Shown here in pieces: positions 23,419-30,205 of a stretch of 30,205 nucleotides of DNA (within the stretch, counting starts at the first letter, position 1; every line of letters starts with the position of its first letter). The stretch lies in contig JAITKS010000112.1 in NCBI GenBank assembly GCA_031278315.1, positions 1-30,205 on the forward strand. The letters are read 5' to 3'. The notes beneath the pieces are model-generated. The model was not told the DNA's origin, ran no database searches, and saw only the letters and a program-made list of their open reading frames with translations. Made by a program: the position numbers and the translations under genes. The stretch is from Planctomycetaceae bacterium (lineage in GTDB: Bacteria; Planctomycetota; Planctomycetia; Pirellulales; Thermoguttaceae).

Positions 23419-24273
23419 ATGACAGAAAAATTACAAATACGAATAGGACACAGTCCGGATTCAGACGATGCATTTATGTTTTATGCACTCGCTACAGATA
23501 AAATTGTATCGGATAAATATGAATTTTCACATGAATTATTAGATATAGATACGCTTAATTATCGCGCTTTCAACAGCGAGTTCGACTTGACCGCAATGAG
23601 TGTTCACGCTTATGCGTATTTAGCGGATAAATATTTATTTTGCAAGTCTGGTGCGAGTATGGGCGAAAATTATGGTCCTGTATTAATCGAAAACGGCAAT
23701 TGGGATTATCGGCATCAAGATACTCCCGCACGCGTAGCTATTCCGGGTGAATTGACAAGTGCGTTCTTAGCCTTGAAATTATATTTTGCTGAAACCAAAC
23801 GCACAAATATAGAGTTTATAAATGTTCCGTTTGATAAAGTCGTTGACTCAATAAAATCAGGCGAGACCGAAGCCGGACTGTTAATACATGAAGGTCAACT
23901 AACTTATACACGCGAAGGATTACGGTTAATCGTTGATCTCGGCGTTTGGTGGATGCAAGAAACAGAACTGCCTCTGCCGCTCGGTGCCAACGGAATAAAA
24001 AAAGACCTGCCGTCAAATGTAATAAATGACGTTACAAAATTATTGAATGAAAGTATTCAATACGCTCTCGATTTCCGCGAAGACGCCCTAAACTACGCAT
24101 TAAAATTCGGAAGAGGTTTAGAATATTACGACGTTGATCAATTTGTCGGAATGTACGTAAACAATAGAACATTAGATTTAGGCGGCGACGGACAAAAATC
24201 TATTCGTGAATTTCTAAAACGTGCATATAACAACGGCATTATCCCAAATTTAATCGAACCAGAATTTGTGTAA
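23419..24273 (+). CDS. mqnD: 1,4-dihydroxy-6-naphthoate synthase (futalosine pathway)
   Basis: MqnD converts cyclic dehypoxanthine futalosine to 1,4-dihydroxy-6-naphthoate in the alternative route to menaquinone. The fold is a periplasmic-binding-protein-like pair of lobes. Family marks are RIGHSPDSDDAFMFYAL (8-24), the AMSVHAYAYLADKYLF block, SGASMGENYGPVLI, the GELTSAFLALKLYF segment, and GLLIHEGQLTYTREGL with its catalytic His, followed by DLGVWWMQETELPLPLGANG. The length, 284 residues, is normal. The ATG directly precedes the first beta strand, without a ribosome site. No other mqn gene is in the window. The presence of mqnD implies the futalosine rather than the Men route for menaquinone in this organism. 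Confidence 0.93.
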   Translation: MTEKLQIRIGHSPDSDDAFMFYALATDKIVSDKYEFSHELLDIDTLNYRAFNSEFDLTAMSVHAYAYLADKYLFCKSGASMGENYGPVLIENGNWDYRHQDTPARVAIPGELTSAFLALKLYFAETKRTNIEFINVPFDKVVDSIKSGETEAGLLIHEGQLTYTREGLRLIVDLGVWWMQETELPLPLGANGIKKDLPSNVINDVTKLLNESIQYALDFREDALNYALKFGRGLEYYDVDQFVGMYVNNRTLDLGGDGQKSIREFLKRAYNNGIIPNLIEPEFV

Positions 24274-24287
24274 AGTTTAGAAAATAC

Positions 24288-24425
24288 AACGTCAACTTTT
24301 CACAACAAACAACGTCAACTTTTCACAACAAACAAAGTCAACTTTTTACAACAAACAACGTCAACTTTTCACAACAAACAACGTCAACTTTTCACAACAA
24401 ACAATGTCAACTTTTCACAACAAAT
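24288..24425. repeat. Tandem repeat, 23 bp x6
   Basis: Six head-to-tail copies of aacgtcaacttttcacaaca plus aac, with only a few substitutions (cgt/agt/tgt, ttca/ttta), begin 15 bp after the mqnD stop. The tail just beyond it (gaattgtaaaagtgaac) is partly complementary to the unit. There are no spacers, so it is not a CRISPR array. Confidence 0.95.
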
Positions 24426-24552
24426 TGAATTGTAAAAGTGAACAGTATAACAATGTAATTTTCGTTACAATATTATTTTCTGCTGTGTCTTATTAAAACT
24501 TAAACGTTGAATCGTACCAACTAATCGTACCAGCTAAATCGCAGCAACTCAA

Positions 24553-25848
24553 ATGAACAATATTGAGAAGCATATTAACAGTATTATGCCTGTTCGACTT
24601 ATTGGAACGGTAGTACAAACACACGGAATGACAATAGCGGCAGCGGGTTTTCCTGCTCCCGTTGGATCAGTTGCCGAAATCGAGCGGGCTGGTAATGAGC
24701 CGTTAAAAGCTGAAATTATAGGCTTTCGTGATAATTATACTATTCTTTATCCGTACAATGATATTATCGGAGTGCGGCGCGGGAATAGAGTGCGGCTCAC
24801 AAAAACGTTACCGTGGATCAGAGTTGGTACAAACTTGCTGGGACGTATCTTAAATGCTGAAGGACTTCCGATTGACGGTTTACCTTTACCGACTCTTGAA
24901 GACCGAATTTTATTCGATAACAAACCGCCTCAAGCAACAAGCCGTCCGCGTATAAATGAAATTCTTGCTACCGGTATAAGAGCAATTGACGGAATGCTGA
25001 CATGCGGATGCGGTCAAAGACTTGGAATTTTTGCAGGCTCCGGTGTCGGTAAAAGTGTTACGCTGGGAATGATCGCAAGATATACTAACGCTGACATTAT
25101 CGTAATAGGTTTAATCGGAGAACGCGGACGTGAATTAAACGATTTCATCGAACGTGATTTGGGAACAGAAGGTTTGCAAAAAAGCGTAGTTGTTGTTGCA
25201 ACATCGAATGAACCGGCTCTTATGAGAGTTCGTGCACCGATGACTGCAATGTCGATTGCTGAGTATTTTCGAGATCAAGGCAAGAACGTGTTGGTAATGA
25301 TGGATTCGTTGACTCGATTTGCGATGGCTCAAAGAGAAATCGGACTCGCTGCAGGTGAGCCGCCGACGACTAAAGGGTATCCGCCGTCGGTTTATGCAAT
25401 ATTACCAAAGTTGATTGAACGTGCAGGAAGATCACAGAAAGGGACGATTACTGCTTTCTTTACAGTGTTGGTTGAAGGCGATGATCAAAATGATCCAATT
25501 GGAGACACTGTTCGAGGTCTTTTAGACGGACATATTTGGCTGTCGAGAAAGTTGAGTACGAGGGGATATTATCCGGCAATCGATCCAATAGAAAGTATTT
25601 CGCGGTTAATGCCGGATATCTGTGATGAACAACATTTGAAAGCAGCAAGAAATATGAGAAAAATACTAGGAATTTATTCTGAAAACGAAGACGCTATTTC
25701 AATCGGCGCATATCGAAAAGGCAGCAGTCAGGAAATTGATAATGCAATAGTAATGAAACCAAAAATCGATGAATTTCTACAACAACATATTACAGATCAT
25801 GCACAACTTAACGTTACAATAAATAAGATCAAAGAAATCTGTAGTTAA
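24553..25848 (+). CDS. fliI: Flagellar protein export ATPase
   Basis: FliI is the hexameric ATPase of the flagellar type III export gate. The N-terminal beta-barrel occupies about residues 14-95. Walker A is AGSGVGKS (161-168, within GQRLGIFAGSGVGKSVTLGM), followed by LIGERGREL (187-195) with the catalytic Glu. Walker B is VLVMMDS (246-252), and SLTRFAMAQREIGLAAGEPP with TTKGYPPSVYAILPKLIERA is the type III ATPase signature. VEGDDQNDPIGDTVRGLLDG completes the nucleotide site. The length of 431 residues is typical. The fliJ-like gene downstream and a MotE-like gene support FliI rather than the virulence-type homologue SctN. There is no good ribosome site before the ATG. Confidence 0.94.
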   Translation: MNNIEKHINSIMPVRLIGTVVQTHGMTIAAAGFPAPVGSVAEIERAGNEPLKAEIIGFRDNYTILYPYNDIIGVRRGNRVRLTKTLPWIRVGTNLLGRILNAEGLPIDGLPLPTLEDRILFDNKPPQATSRPRINEILATGIRAIDGMLTCGCGQRLGIFAGSGVGKSVTLGMIARYTNADIIVIGLIGERGRELNDFIERDLGTEGLQKSVVVVATSNEPALMRVRAPMTAMSIAEYFRDQGKNVLVMMDSLTRFAMAQREIGLAAGEPPTTKGYPPSVYAILPKLIERAGRSQKGTITAFFTVLVEGDDQNDPIGDTVRGLLDGHIWLSRKLSTRGYYPAIDPIESISRLMPDICDEQHLKAARNMRKILGIYSENEDAISIGAYRKGSSQEIDNAIVMKPKIDEFLQQHITDHAQLNVTINKIKEICS

Positions 25849-25886
25849 TTTAATAAAGAACTCTGGTAATGTATCAGGTGGAATTT

Positions 25887-25924
25887 TTGCAGTCATCGTT
25901 ATATTTTGCAGTCATCGTTATATA
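25887..25924. repeat. Direct repeat, about 19 bp x2
   Basis: The sequence ttgcagtcatcgttatat occurs twice in tandem in the fliI-fliJ spacer. Beyond it, gctc-cgaaa-gagc at 25955-25967 forms a small family D-like stem. The gap makes tight fliI-fliJ cotranscription less certain. Confidence 0.7.
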
Positions 25925-26043
25925 TAGTAGTAATTTTAAGAATCAATCAAACCAGCTCCGAAAGAGCGATCGGATTATAACCCTGCACTTGGCGGAAATT
26001 TCTTGAATGTTTAAACATTATCAATAATTTTATTCAAACAAAA

Positions 26044-26490
26044 ATGACTTTTAAATTTCGTCTTGAGTCTTTGATTACAATTCGGGATAATATTTTGAAA
26101 GAACGTCAGAGTGAACTTGCGAAAGCTTATGACGCACGAAAAATCGTTGAAGAAACAGAGAATAAAATTAATACTGAACTTCAAAATAACTTTGAAATAA
26201 ATCGCCGCAAGTTACAAGAATCGGGAGTTTTGGATGTTGAATATTTACTTAGTTTACAGCGGCGCAACGCATATCTTAATTCGCAACTGAATATAATTAA
26301 ACACGACCTCGCACAAATCGACGATGAAATTGAACGGCGGAAACAAGCTGTAATAGAAGCTCATACAGATATGAAAATTGTTGAAAAACTTAAAGAGAAA
26401 AAACAAAATAAATATCAACAAAACGAATTAAAAAAAGAAATCATAGCAATGGACGAAACCGCAACAATAAGAGCAGCACGTAAAGAGTAA
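26044..26490 (+). CDS. fliJ: Flagellar export protein FliJ-like (148 aa)
   Basis: FliJ is a coiled-coil stalk protein that fits into the FliI hexamer and escorts export chaperones. The N-terminus FKFRLESLITIRDNILKERQ is the characteristic FliJ start (F.F.L..L..LR...E). Almost the whole chain is charged heptad coiled coil (about residues 12-130), with no membrane segment. Length matches the family. It lies about 195 bp downstream of fliI in the usual fliI-fliJ order, which is the best support, since the family is poorly conserved in sequence. Confidence 0.82.
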   Translation: MTFKFRLESLITIRDNILKERQSELAKAYDARKIVEETENKINTELQNNFEINRRKLQESGVLDVEYLLSLQRRNAYLNSQLNIIKHDLAQIDDEIERRKQAVIEAHTDMKIVEKLKEKKQNKYQQNELKKEIIAMDETATIRAARKE

Positions 26491-26533
26491 AAAAAAAATT
26501 GTAATATATACTCATTGTCCTTTAAAATTCGGT

Positions 26534-26600
26534 ATTATTTTTTGTAACGAAAAAGGTGACCGTTCACGTAAAAAATCCTGTTGCCCTTTCAGGGCGATTT
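26534..26600 (+). repeat. Family A right end fused to a family D hairpin
   Basis: The stretch tattttttgtaacgaaaaag, then gtgaccgttcacg, matches the right flank of family A copies. It is followed at 26583-26595 by gccct-ttc-agggc, a perfect small stem. A family B-like piece (aataccgaaatttaaagtga) follows at 26612-26632. Three repeat types are packed into 130 bp. Confidence 0.6.
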
Positions 26601-26703
26601 TAGTTTAAAACGAATACCGAAATTTAAAGTGAGAAAAGTATATTACAAAAAAAATTTCAATTTAAAATAAATGTAACAAAAATTATTAGAGGAGAATTTT
26701 AAT

Positions 26704-27384
26704 ATGCTGGACAAAATTCTTAACACAACTGGTACGGTGCTGTTATACGGCAGCACGAGTACATTTTTAGCGATGCTTTTACTTTGGATTTGTTTGAGCT
26801 ACAGTTGGAATATAGATAAATCAAAACGAATTAAAATGATTGCAATTGCACAAGGTCATGATATTGCAGCGTTTCAACGTGAAATTGAAAATCGAATAGG
26901 AACAATGACTTACGCAGAAATTCTCGAAAAACGTGCAAAATGGTTACAAGAAAATGAATTACAAGGTAACAGCTCAAGCAATGAAAATTTAAATCAATTG
27001 CTTAGCAAAGATATGGAAGAGATAAATCGTAAACTAGCGTTGATCGAAAAACGGGAAAAAGCATTTAAGAAACATATCGACGATTATATCGCATCAACAA
27101 AAACCGCCGGACTAGATGAAGAACGAGACATTATTGAACGTGCTGAACCGGATGTTGCAAAAAATATTTTGCTAGGAATTATAAGAGATTTCGGCGACTG
27201 GAATCGTGTACTGACAATGATGAAAGACATGAATCCGCAAAAAAAACGTGAAATCTTGTATGCAATGGAAGGTGAAGAAGAACAGAAAAAATTAGTCGAA
27301 CTATTACAAAAAATAGGCAACAATGAACCTATCATACAAGAAATCGAAAAAGCCGCACAAAATGCAAACAACATTCAAGAGTAA
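26704..27384 (+). CDS. MotE-like protein with MgtE-N domain (226 aa)
   Basis: Residues 11-34 form one membrane helix. Residues 65-125 are coiled coil (EEINRKLALIEKREKAFKKH). Residues about 140-205 form a small helical MgtE-N-like domain (AEPDVAKNILLGIIRDFGDW, then VLTMMKDMNPQKKREILYAM). This architecture is that of MotE, a periplasmic chaperone of the flagellar stator protein MotC, and of unnamed proteins next to flagellar genes in other phyla. The start has a good GAGGAG site. Position after fliI-fliJ supports a flagellar role. The exact function is inferred from architecture and neighbours, and the sequence is too diverged to give the symbol with confidence. Confidence 0.7.
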   Translation: MLDKILNTTGTVLLYGSTSTFLAMLLLWICLSYSWNIDKSKRIKMIAIAQGHDIAAFQREIENRIGTMTYAEILEKRAKWLQENELQGNSSSNENLNQLLSKDMEEINRKLALIEKREKAFKKHIDDYIASTKTAGLDEERDIIERAEPDVAKNILLGIIRDFGDWNRVLTMMKDMNPQKKREILYAMEGEEEQKKLVELLQKIGNNEPIIQEIEKAAQNANNIQE

Positions 27385-27464
27385 ATTTTCAAATCTGCTT
27401 TTCAATTCATTTATTGTAACAAAAAATATAACAAACGAAAAATTCTGTTTATGTATTAATCATT

Positions 27465-28499
27465 ATGAATAATTTTAATCAATCGCAATCGGATACTCTA
27501 ATTTTGAGGGAACGATTACAACAATTCCGTAACGATTTTAATCTGATTGAAAATGAAATAGGCCGTTTACTTGTTGGTCAATCGGAGGCAGTTCGTGATA
27601 TTGTTATTGCAATGATTGCAGGGGGACATGTTTTGTTGGAAGGTGTTCCCGGTCTGGGGAAAACATTACTTGTTAGGACATTGGCTGAAATTATTGAATG
27701 TAAGTTTTCACGAATCCAATTTACGCCGGATTTAATGCCTGCCGATTTAACCGGTACAAACATAATGAACAAAACAATTGAAGGCAACAGCTATTTTGAA
27801 TTTCAACAAGGTCCGATATTTTGCAATCTATTACTTGCCGATGAAATCAATCGTGCAACACCGAAAACGCAAGCGGCGTTGTTGGAATCTATGCAAGAAC
27901 ATTCTGTAACTGTCGGCAGGACAACGCATCGATTACCCGAATTATTTTTCGTTCTAGCAACACAAAATCCTATCGAAATGGAAGGAACATATCCGTTGCC
28001 GGAAGCACAACTTGATAGATTTTTCAGCAAAATAATTTTTCCGTTTCCTTCAAAAGATGAATTAGTTGAAATAATAAATCGAACAACAACTGCTGCAATT
28101 CCGCAGGTCAAATCGACTATTCCGACTCAGCGTGTTTTGGAAATGCGTCAACTTATTCGCGAGGTAACGGTCGCAGATGACATCACACAATATGCCGCTG
28201 AATTAATAATGCGAACTCATCCGGGATTAAATCATTCAGACTCATTTTCGGCGAATCATTCAGCTGCCGAGAAATTAGTTGACAAGTATGTACGTTATGG
28301 CGCAAGTCCGCGCGGCGCACAAGCGTTAATGTTAGGCGCAAAAACAAGAGCTATTTTAGACGGACGTTATAATGCCGCAAAAGAAGATTTAATTGCAATG
28401 ACTTCAACTGTATTAAGACATCGAATAATTCTTACTTTCGAGGGTGAAGCCGAAAATATCACAACAGATGAAATTATTGAAACAATAATTATGGAGTAA
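27465..28499 (+). CDS. MoxR-family AAA+ ATPase (344 aa)
   Basis: MoxR proteins are AAA+ chaperone-like ATPases that help mature metal-binding or VWA-domain partners. Walker A is GVPGLGKT (60-67), with QFTPDLMPADLTGTNI (85-100) as the MoxR-specific block. Walker B is LLLADEINRA (122-131), sensor 1 is FVLATQNPIEMEGTYPLPEA (162-181) and the arginine finger region is QLDRFFSKI (182-190). The C-terminal lid includes YVRYGASPRGAQALMLGAKT. Length is standard. MoxR genes usually lead an operon with DUF58 and VWA genes, but here the gene is followed by a terminator-like spacer and a convergent apt, so the usual partners are absent. It has no clear ribosome site. Confidence 0.93.
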   Translation: MNNFNQSQSDTLILRERLQQFRNDFNLIENEIGRLLVGQSEAVRDIVIAMIAGGHVLLEGVPGLGKTLLVRTLAEIIECKFSRIQFTPDLMPADLTGTNIMNKTIEGNSYFEFQQGPIFCNLLLADEINRATPKTQAALLESMQEHSVTVGRTTHRLPELFFVLATQNPIEMEGTYPLPEAQLDRFFSKIIFPFPSKDELVEIINRTTTAAIPQVKSTIPTQRVLEMRQLIREVTVADDITQYAAELIMRTHPGLNHSDSFSANHSAAEKLVDKYVRYGASPRGAQALMLGAKTRAILDGRYNAAKEDLIAMTSTVLRHRIILTFEGEAENITTDEIIETIIME

Positions 28500-28587
28500 T
28501 ATTTTACTTGTCATATTTTTCATACTTTGAAATTCGGCGGAATATTTTTGTAACTGTCTATTTTGACATTTCTGTTTTAATTTTTTT

Positions 28588-28652
28588 ACACGAAAAACAC
28601 GAAAATTTTTTAGATAATTTTAGTGTATTTCGTTATTTCGTGTGTTTCGTGA
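28588..28652. repeat. Family C inverted repeat between convergent genes
   Basis: The arms acacgaaaaacacgaaaatt and tttcgtgtgtttcgtg bracket about 26 bp. It lies between the convergent ends of the moxR and apt genes, where a two-way terminator would be expected, and resembles the repeat at 10886-10940. A family B-like fragment (ctttgaaattcggcggaata) is at 28527-28546. Confidence 0.6.
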
Positions 28653-28706
28653 TCTCAAAAAAACAAAAATTCTACTGATATATTACATTAAAATAGTCAG
28701 TGTTTA

Positions 28707-29228
28707 CTATTCATATTGTAGTAGTGAAACGATATTTTCTGTTTTTATTTTTGAGCGTCCGTTTAGCGAAGTCAATTCGATTACGAACGCGGCGGCTATT
28801 ACTTTTCCTCCGTTCTCTTCGACTAGGCTGCGGCATGCTTCAACGGTGCCGCCTGTTGCCAACAGATCATCGACTATTAGGATTCGGTTTCCGTTTTTCA
28901 GTGCGTCGATATCCATTTGTATAGTATTTGTTCCGTATTCTAAATCGTAGGATTTGGAAACAGTTTTGCATGGTAATTTGCCGGGCTTGCGAATAGGAAT
29001 TAAACCGACATTAAGATGTGCCGCAAGCGGTGCCGCAAAAATAAATCCACGCGATTCAGGTGCCGCTATCGCATCGAACGGTTGGAATGATTCCACTGAA
29101 ACAGCAAGACGATTGATAGTTTCTCTAAATATGCCGCCTTTACGTACAAGTGTAGTTATATCGTAAAAGAGAATACCCGGAATAGGAAAATCTTGGATCG
29201 TTCTTATGTGATCGTTGAGATTGATCAT
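28707..29228 (-). CDS. apt: Adenine phosphoribosyltransferase
   Basis: It salvages adenine to AMP using PRPP. The type I phosphoribosyltransferase motif ILIVDDLLATGGT is at residues 116-128. The adenine-enzyme signature is IAAPESRGFIFAAPLA (54-69), and the flexible-loop region is PIRKPGKLPCKTVSKSYDLE (78-97). The N-terminal DFPIPGILFYDITTL (13-27) is the conserved hood region. At 173 residues it has the standard bacterial length, and all key motifs are intact. It is a single gene, convergent with moxR. The start ATG fits the family N-terminus; no strong ribosome site is seen. Confidence 0.96.
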   Translation of the reverse strand: MINLNDHIRTIQDFPIPGILFYDITTLVRKGGIFRETINRLAVSVESFQPFDAIAAPESRGFIFAAPLAAHLNVGLIPIRKPGKLPCKTVSKSYDLEYGTNTIQMDIDALKNGNRILIVDDLLATGGTVEACRSLVEENGGKVIAAAFVIELTSLNGRSKIKTENIVSLLQYE

Positions 29229-29871
29229 TTTGTTTTAAAGTAAGTTGAGTTGTGAAAATTGATGGGTAATTTTGAAAAAAAGTTAAATTTAATTTACAGC
29301 GGTGAACTTCTTATTTATACGGTTTGTTAAATGAATTTCGGTTGTTCGTAATAAATTAAGCTGCGGTCAATAATTGTTTTCGTGTTGTAGTTAAGATTGT
29401 GAATGTTATCAAAATTTATATGTGAACAGTTTAAACTTACGTTTGTAAATAAGAAGTCAGCTTACGTAATTTAGATTTAAGTTACGGGGCGATCTGTTTG
29501 ACTGGATATTTCAAAAAGTCTAATCATGTTTTTTGATTTATCTTTTATTATGATTTACATCATCAAACAGAGACCTGCAAATTATACACAATTACAAATT
29601 AAATATAACCGTTCATGTTTTAGTTTTTTCAGGTGTTGTTTTTTTCTTTTTTATTGTTATATTTCGCATACAGATTTGACAAGTGAAAAAGAACTATTAT
29701 TGAATATTATTTACAAGTTTTTTATTTATCGAACAACTCAAATCAGACATTGAGAATCACTAATCTTTTTCGTATGTATTTTGTTTTTTCAGTATTTTTT
29801 TGCAAATATGAAATAAACAAAAATACAAAACAAACTAACATTTATCGAATAATTTTAATTTTTTAATAGCG
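29229..29871. other. Intergenic stretch without recognisable genes
   Basis: This 640-bp AT-rich spacer lies between the divergent apt and ATPase genes. Possible frames are short and rich in Phe, Tyr and Ile, as expected from random AT-rich DNA. A weak family B-like piece (atgaatttcggttgttcgta) is at 29331-29350. Nothing else was recognised. Confidence 0.6.
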
Positions 29872-30205
29872 ATGAAATATTTTAACGTAGCCGGTCCTTG
29901 TAACGAACAGGAACATTATATGATCAAAGCTTCTAACCGTCTGCAAGGCGTGGAGGAGTTGATAGACAGCAGACAATATTTTGTGATTCACGCATCACGT
30001 CAGAGCGGAAAAACAACGTATCTGTTGGATTTGTCCAAACGGCTTAATGACGAAGGCAAATATTATGCGTTGTACTGTTCGCTTGAACAAGTACAAAATA
30101 TTATTGAACCTGAAAAAGGTATTCCAGCGATAGTACAAAATATGAAAGCCGACATCGCCGATACGGATATTCCACACTGTTTGGACTTCGCCGCAAACGC
30201 TGATT
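29872..30205 (+). CDS. AAA-like P-loop ATPase, N-terminal part (cut by window end)
   Basis: The frame runs open from ATG 29872 to the end (111 codons). It starts KYFNVAGPCNEQEHYMIKAS, then has QYFVIHASRQSGKTTYLLDL with a P-loop at residues about 42-49 (ASRQSGKT). This N-terminus (FN..GPCN...HYM followed closely by a P-loop) is typical of AAA_35/AAA-like ATPases found in many copies in Bacteroidetes, cyanobacteria and planctomycetes, sometimes with a C-terminal PD-(D/E)XK nuclease. Their function is mostly unknown and they are often in accessory DNA. The rest of the gene lies outside, so domain content beyond the P-loop cannot be judged. Base composition is a little richer in GC than the preceding spacer. 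Confidence 0.8.
   Translation, partial: MKYFNVAGPCNEQEHYMIKASNRLQGVEELIDSRQYFVIHASRQSGKTTYLLDLSKRLNDEGKYYALYCSLEQVQNIIEPEKGIPAIVQNMKADIADTDIPHCLDFAANAD

Noticed and set aside
24288..24425. Possible CRISPR array
   Set aside because: The units are contiguous with no spacers, and no cas gene is near; it is a simple tandem repeat.
24553..25848. Virulence-type secretion ATPase (SctN) instead of FliI
   Set aside because: The following FliJ-like and MotE-like genes and the absence of any injectisome gene favour the flagellar form.
29526..29753. 75-codon frame before the terminal ATPase gene
   Set aside because: Phe/Tyr/Ile-rich with no start signal; typical of AT-rich spacer DNA.

Overview
The window is AT-rich bacterial chromosome and most likely comes from a planctomycete. 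The strongest pointers are an 840-residue exported protein built from Tyr/Lys/Pro/Glu repeats of the planctomycete 'YTV' cell-wall type, a Rho-N/DUF4912 protein, a giant OstA-like membrane-anchored protein, a three-domain NifU, and flagellar genes set singly among housekeeping genes. The low GC and the many remnants of mobile DNA suggest a host-associated or gut-type lineage, but that is inference. Many starts lack a clear Shine-Dalgarno site.

Layout. 1-560: wreckage of a CRISPR-associated cas4 gene (two frameshifts), then a possible transposase tail. 560-5068: terminators, the YTV wall-protein gene (minus strand), and a 1.7-kb gene-poor stretch. 5069-8712: DUF4912 protein, a small MotA/TolQ/ExbB-type channel protein and the AAA+ ATPase RarA (all plus strand). 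8745-10577: a DNA-methyltransferase-like gene that has probably lost its 5' end. 10578-12389: hairpin-rich spacer, a 2-Cys peroxiredoxin and dCTP deaminase (minus). 12892-17354: the 1269-residue OstA-like protein and a YggU/DUF167 protein (minus). 17895-18160: an IS630-type transposase stub ending in a palindromic repeat. 18199-20788: GlgC and NifU (minus). 21728-24273: enolase and MqnD (plus). 24553-27384: FliI, FliJ and a MotE-like MgtE-N protein (plus). 27465-28499: MoxR ATPase. 28707-29228: Apt (minus). 29872-end: the start of an AAA-type ATPase cut by the window edge.

Functionally this is a housekeeping segment: glycolysis and glycogen, futalosine-route menaquinone, Fe-S assembly, nucleotide metabolism, peroxide defence, replication-fork repair, cell envelope and a flagellar-export module. 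Almost every spacer carries dispersed repeats: family A (palindromes built on gtagagacacaag), family B (atacgtatcg...aatttcgg...ctcgaaccgaaaatt), family C (cacgaaaa inverted repeats) and family D (small GC-rich hairpins). No convincing tRNA, rRNA, CRISPR array or replication origin was seen. The items most worth following up are the cas4 relic at the left edge, the two large intergenic repeat families with their link to the IS630 stub, and the indel-free 30-residue register of the wall protein.
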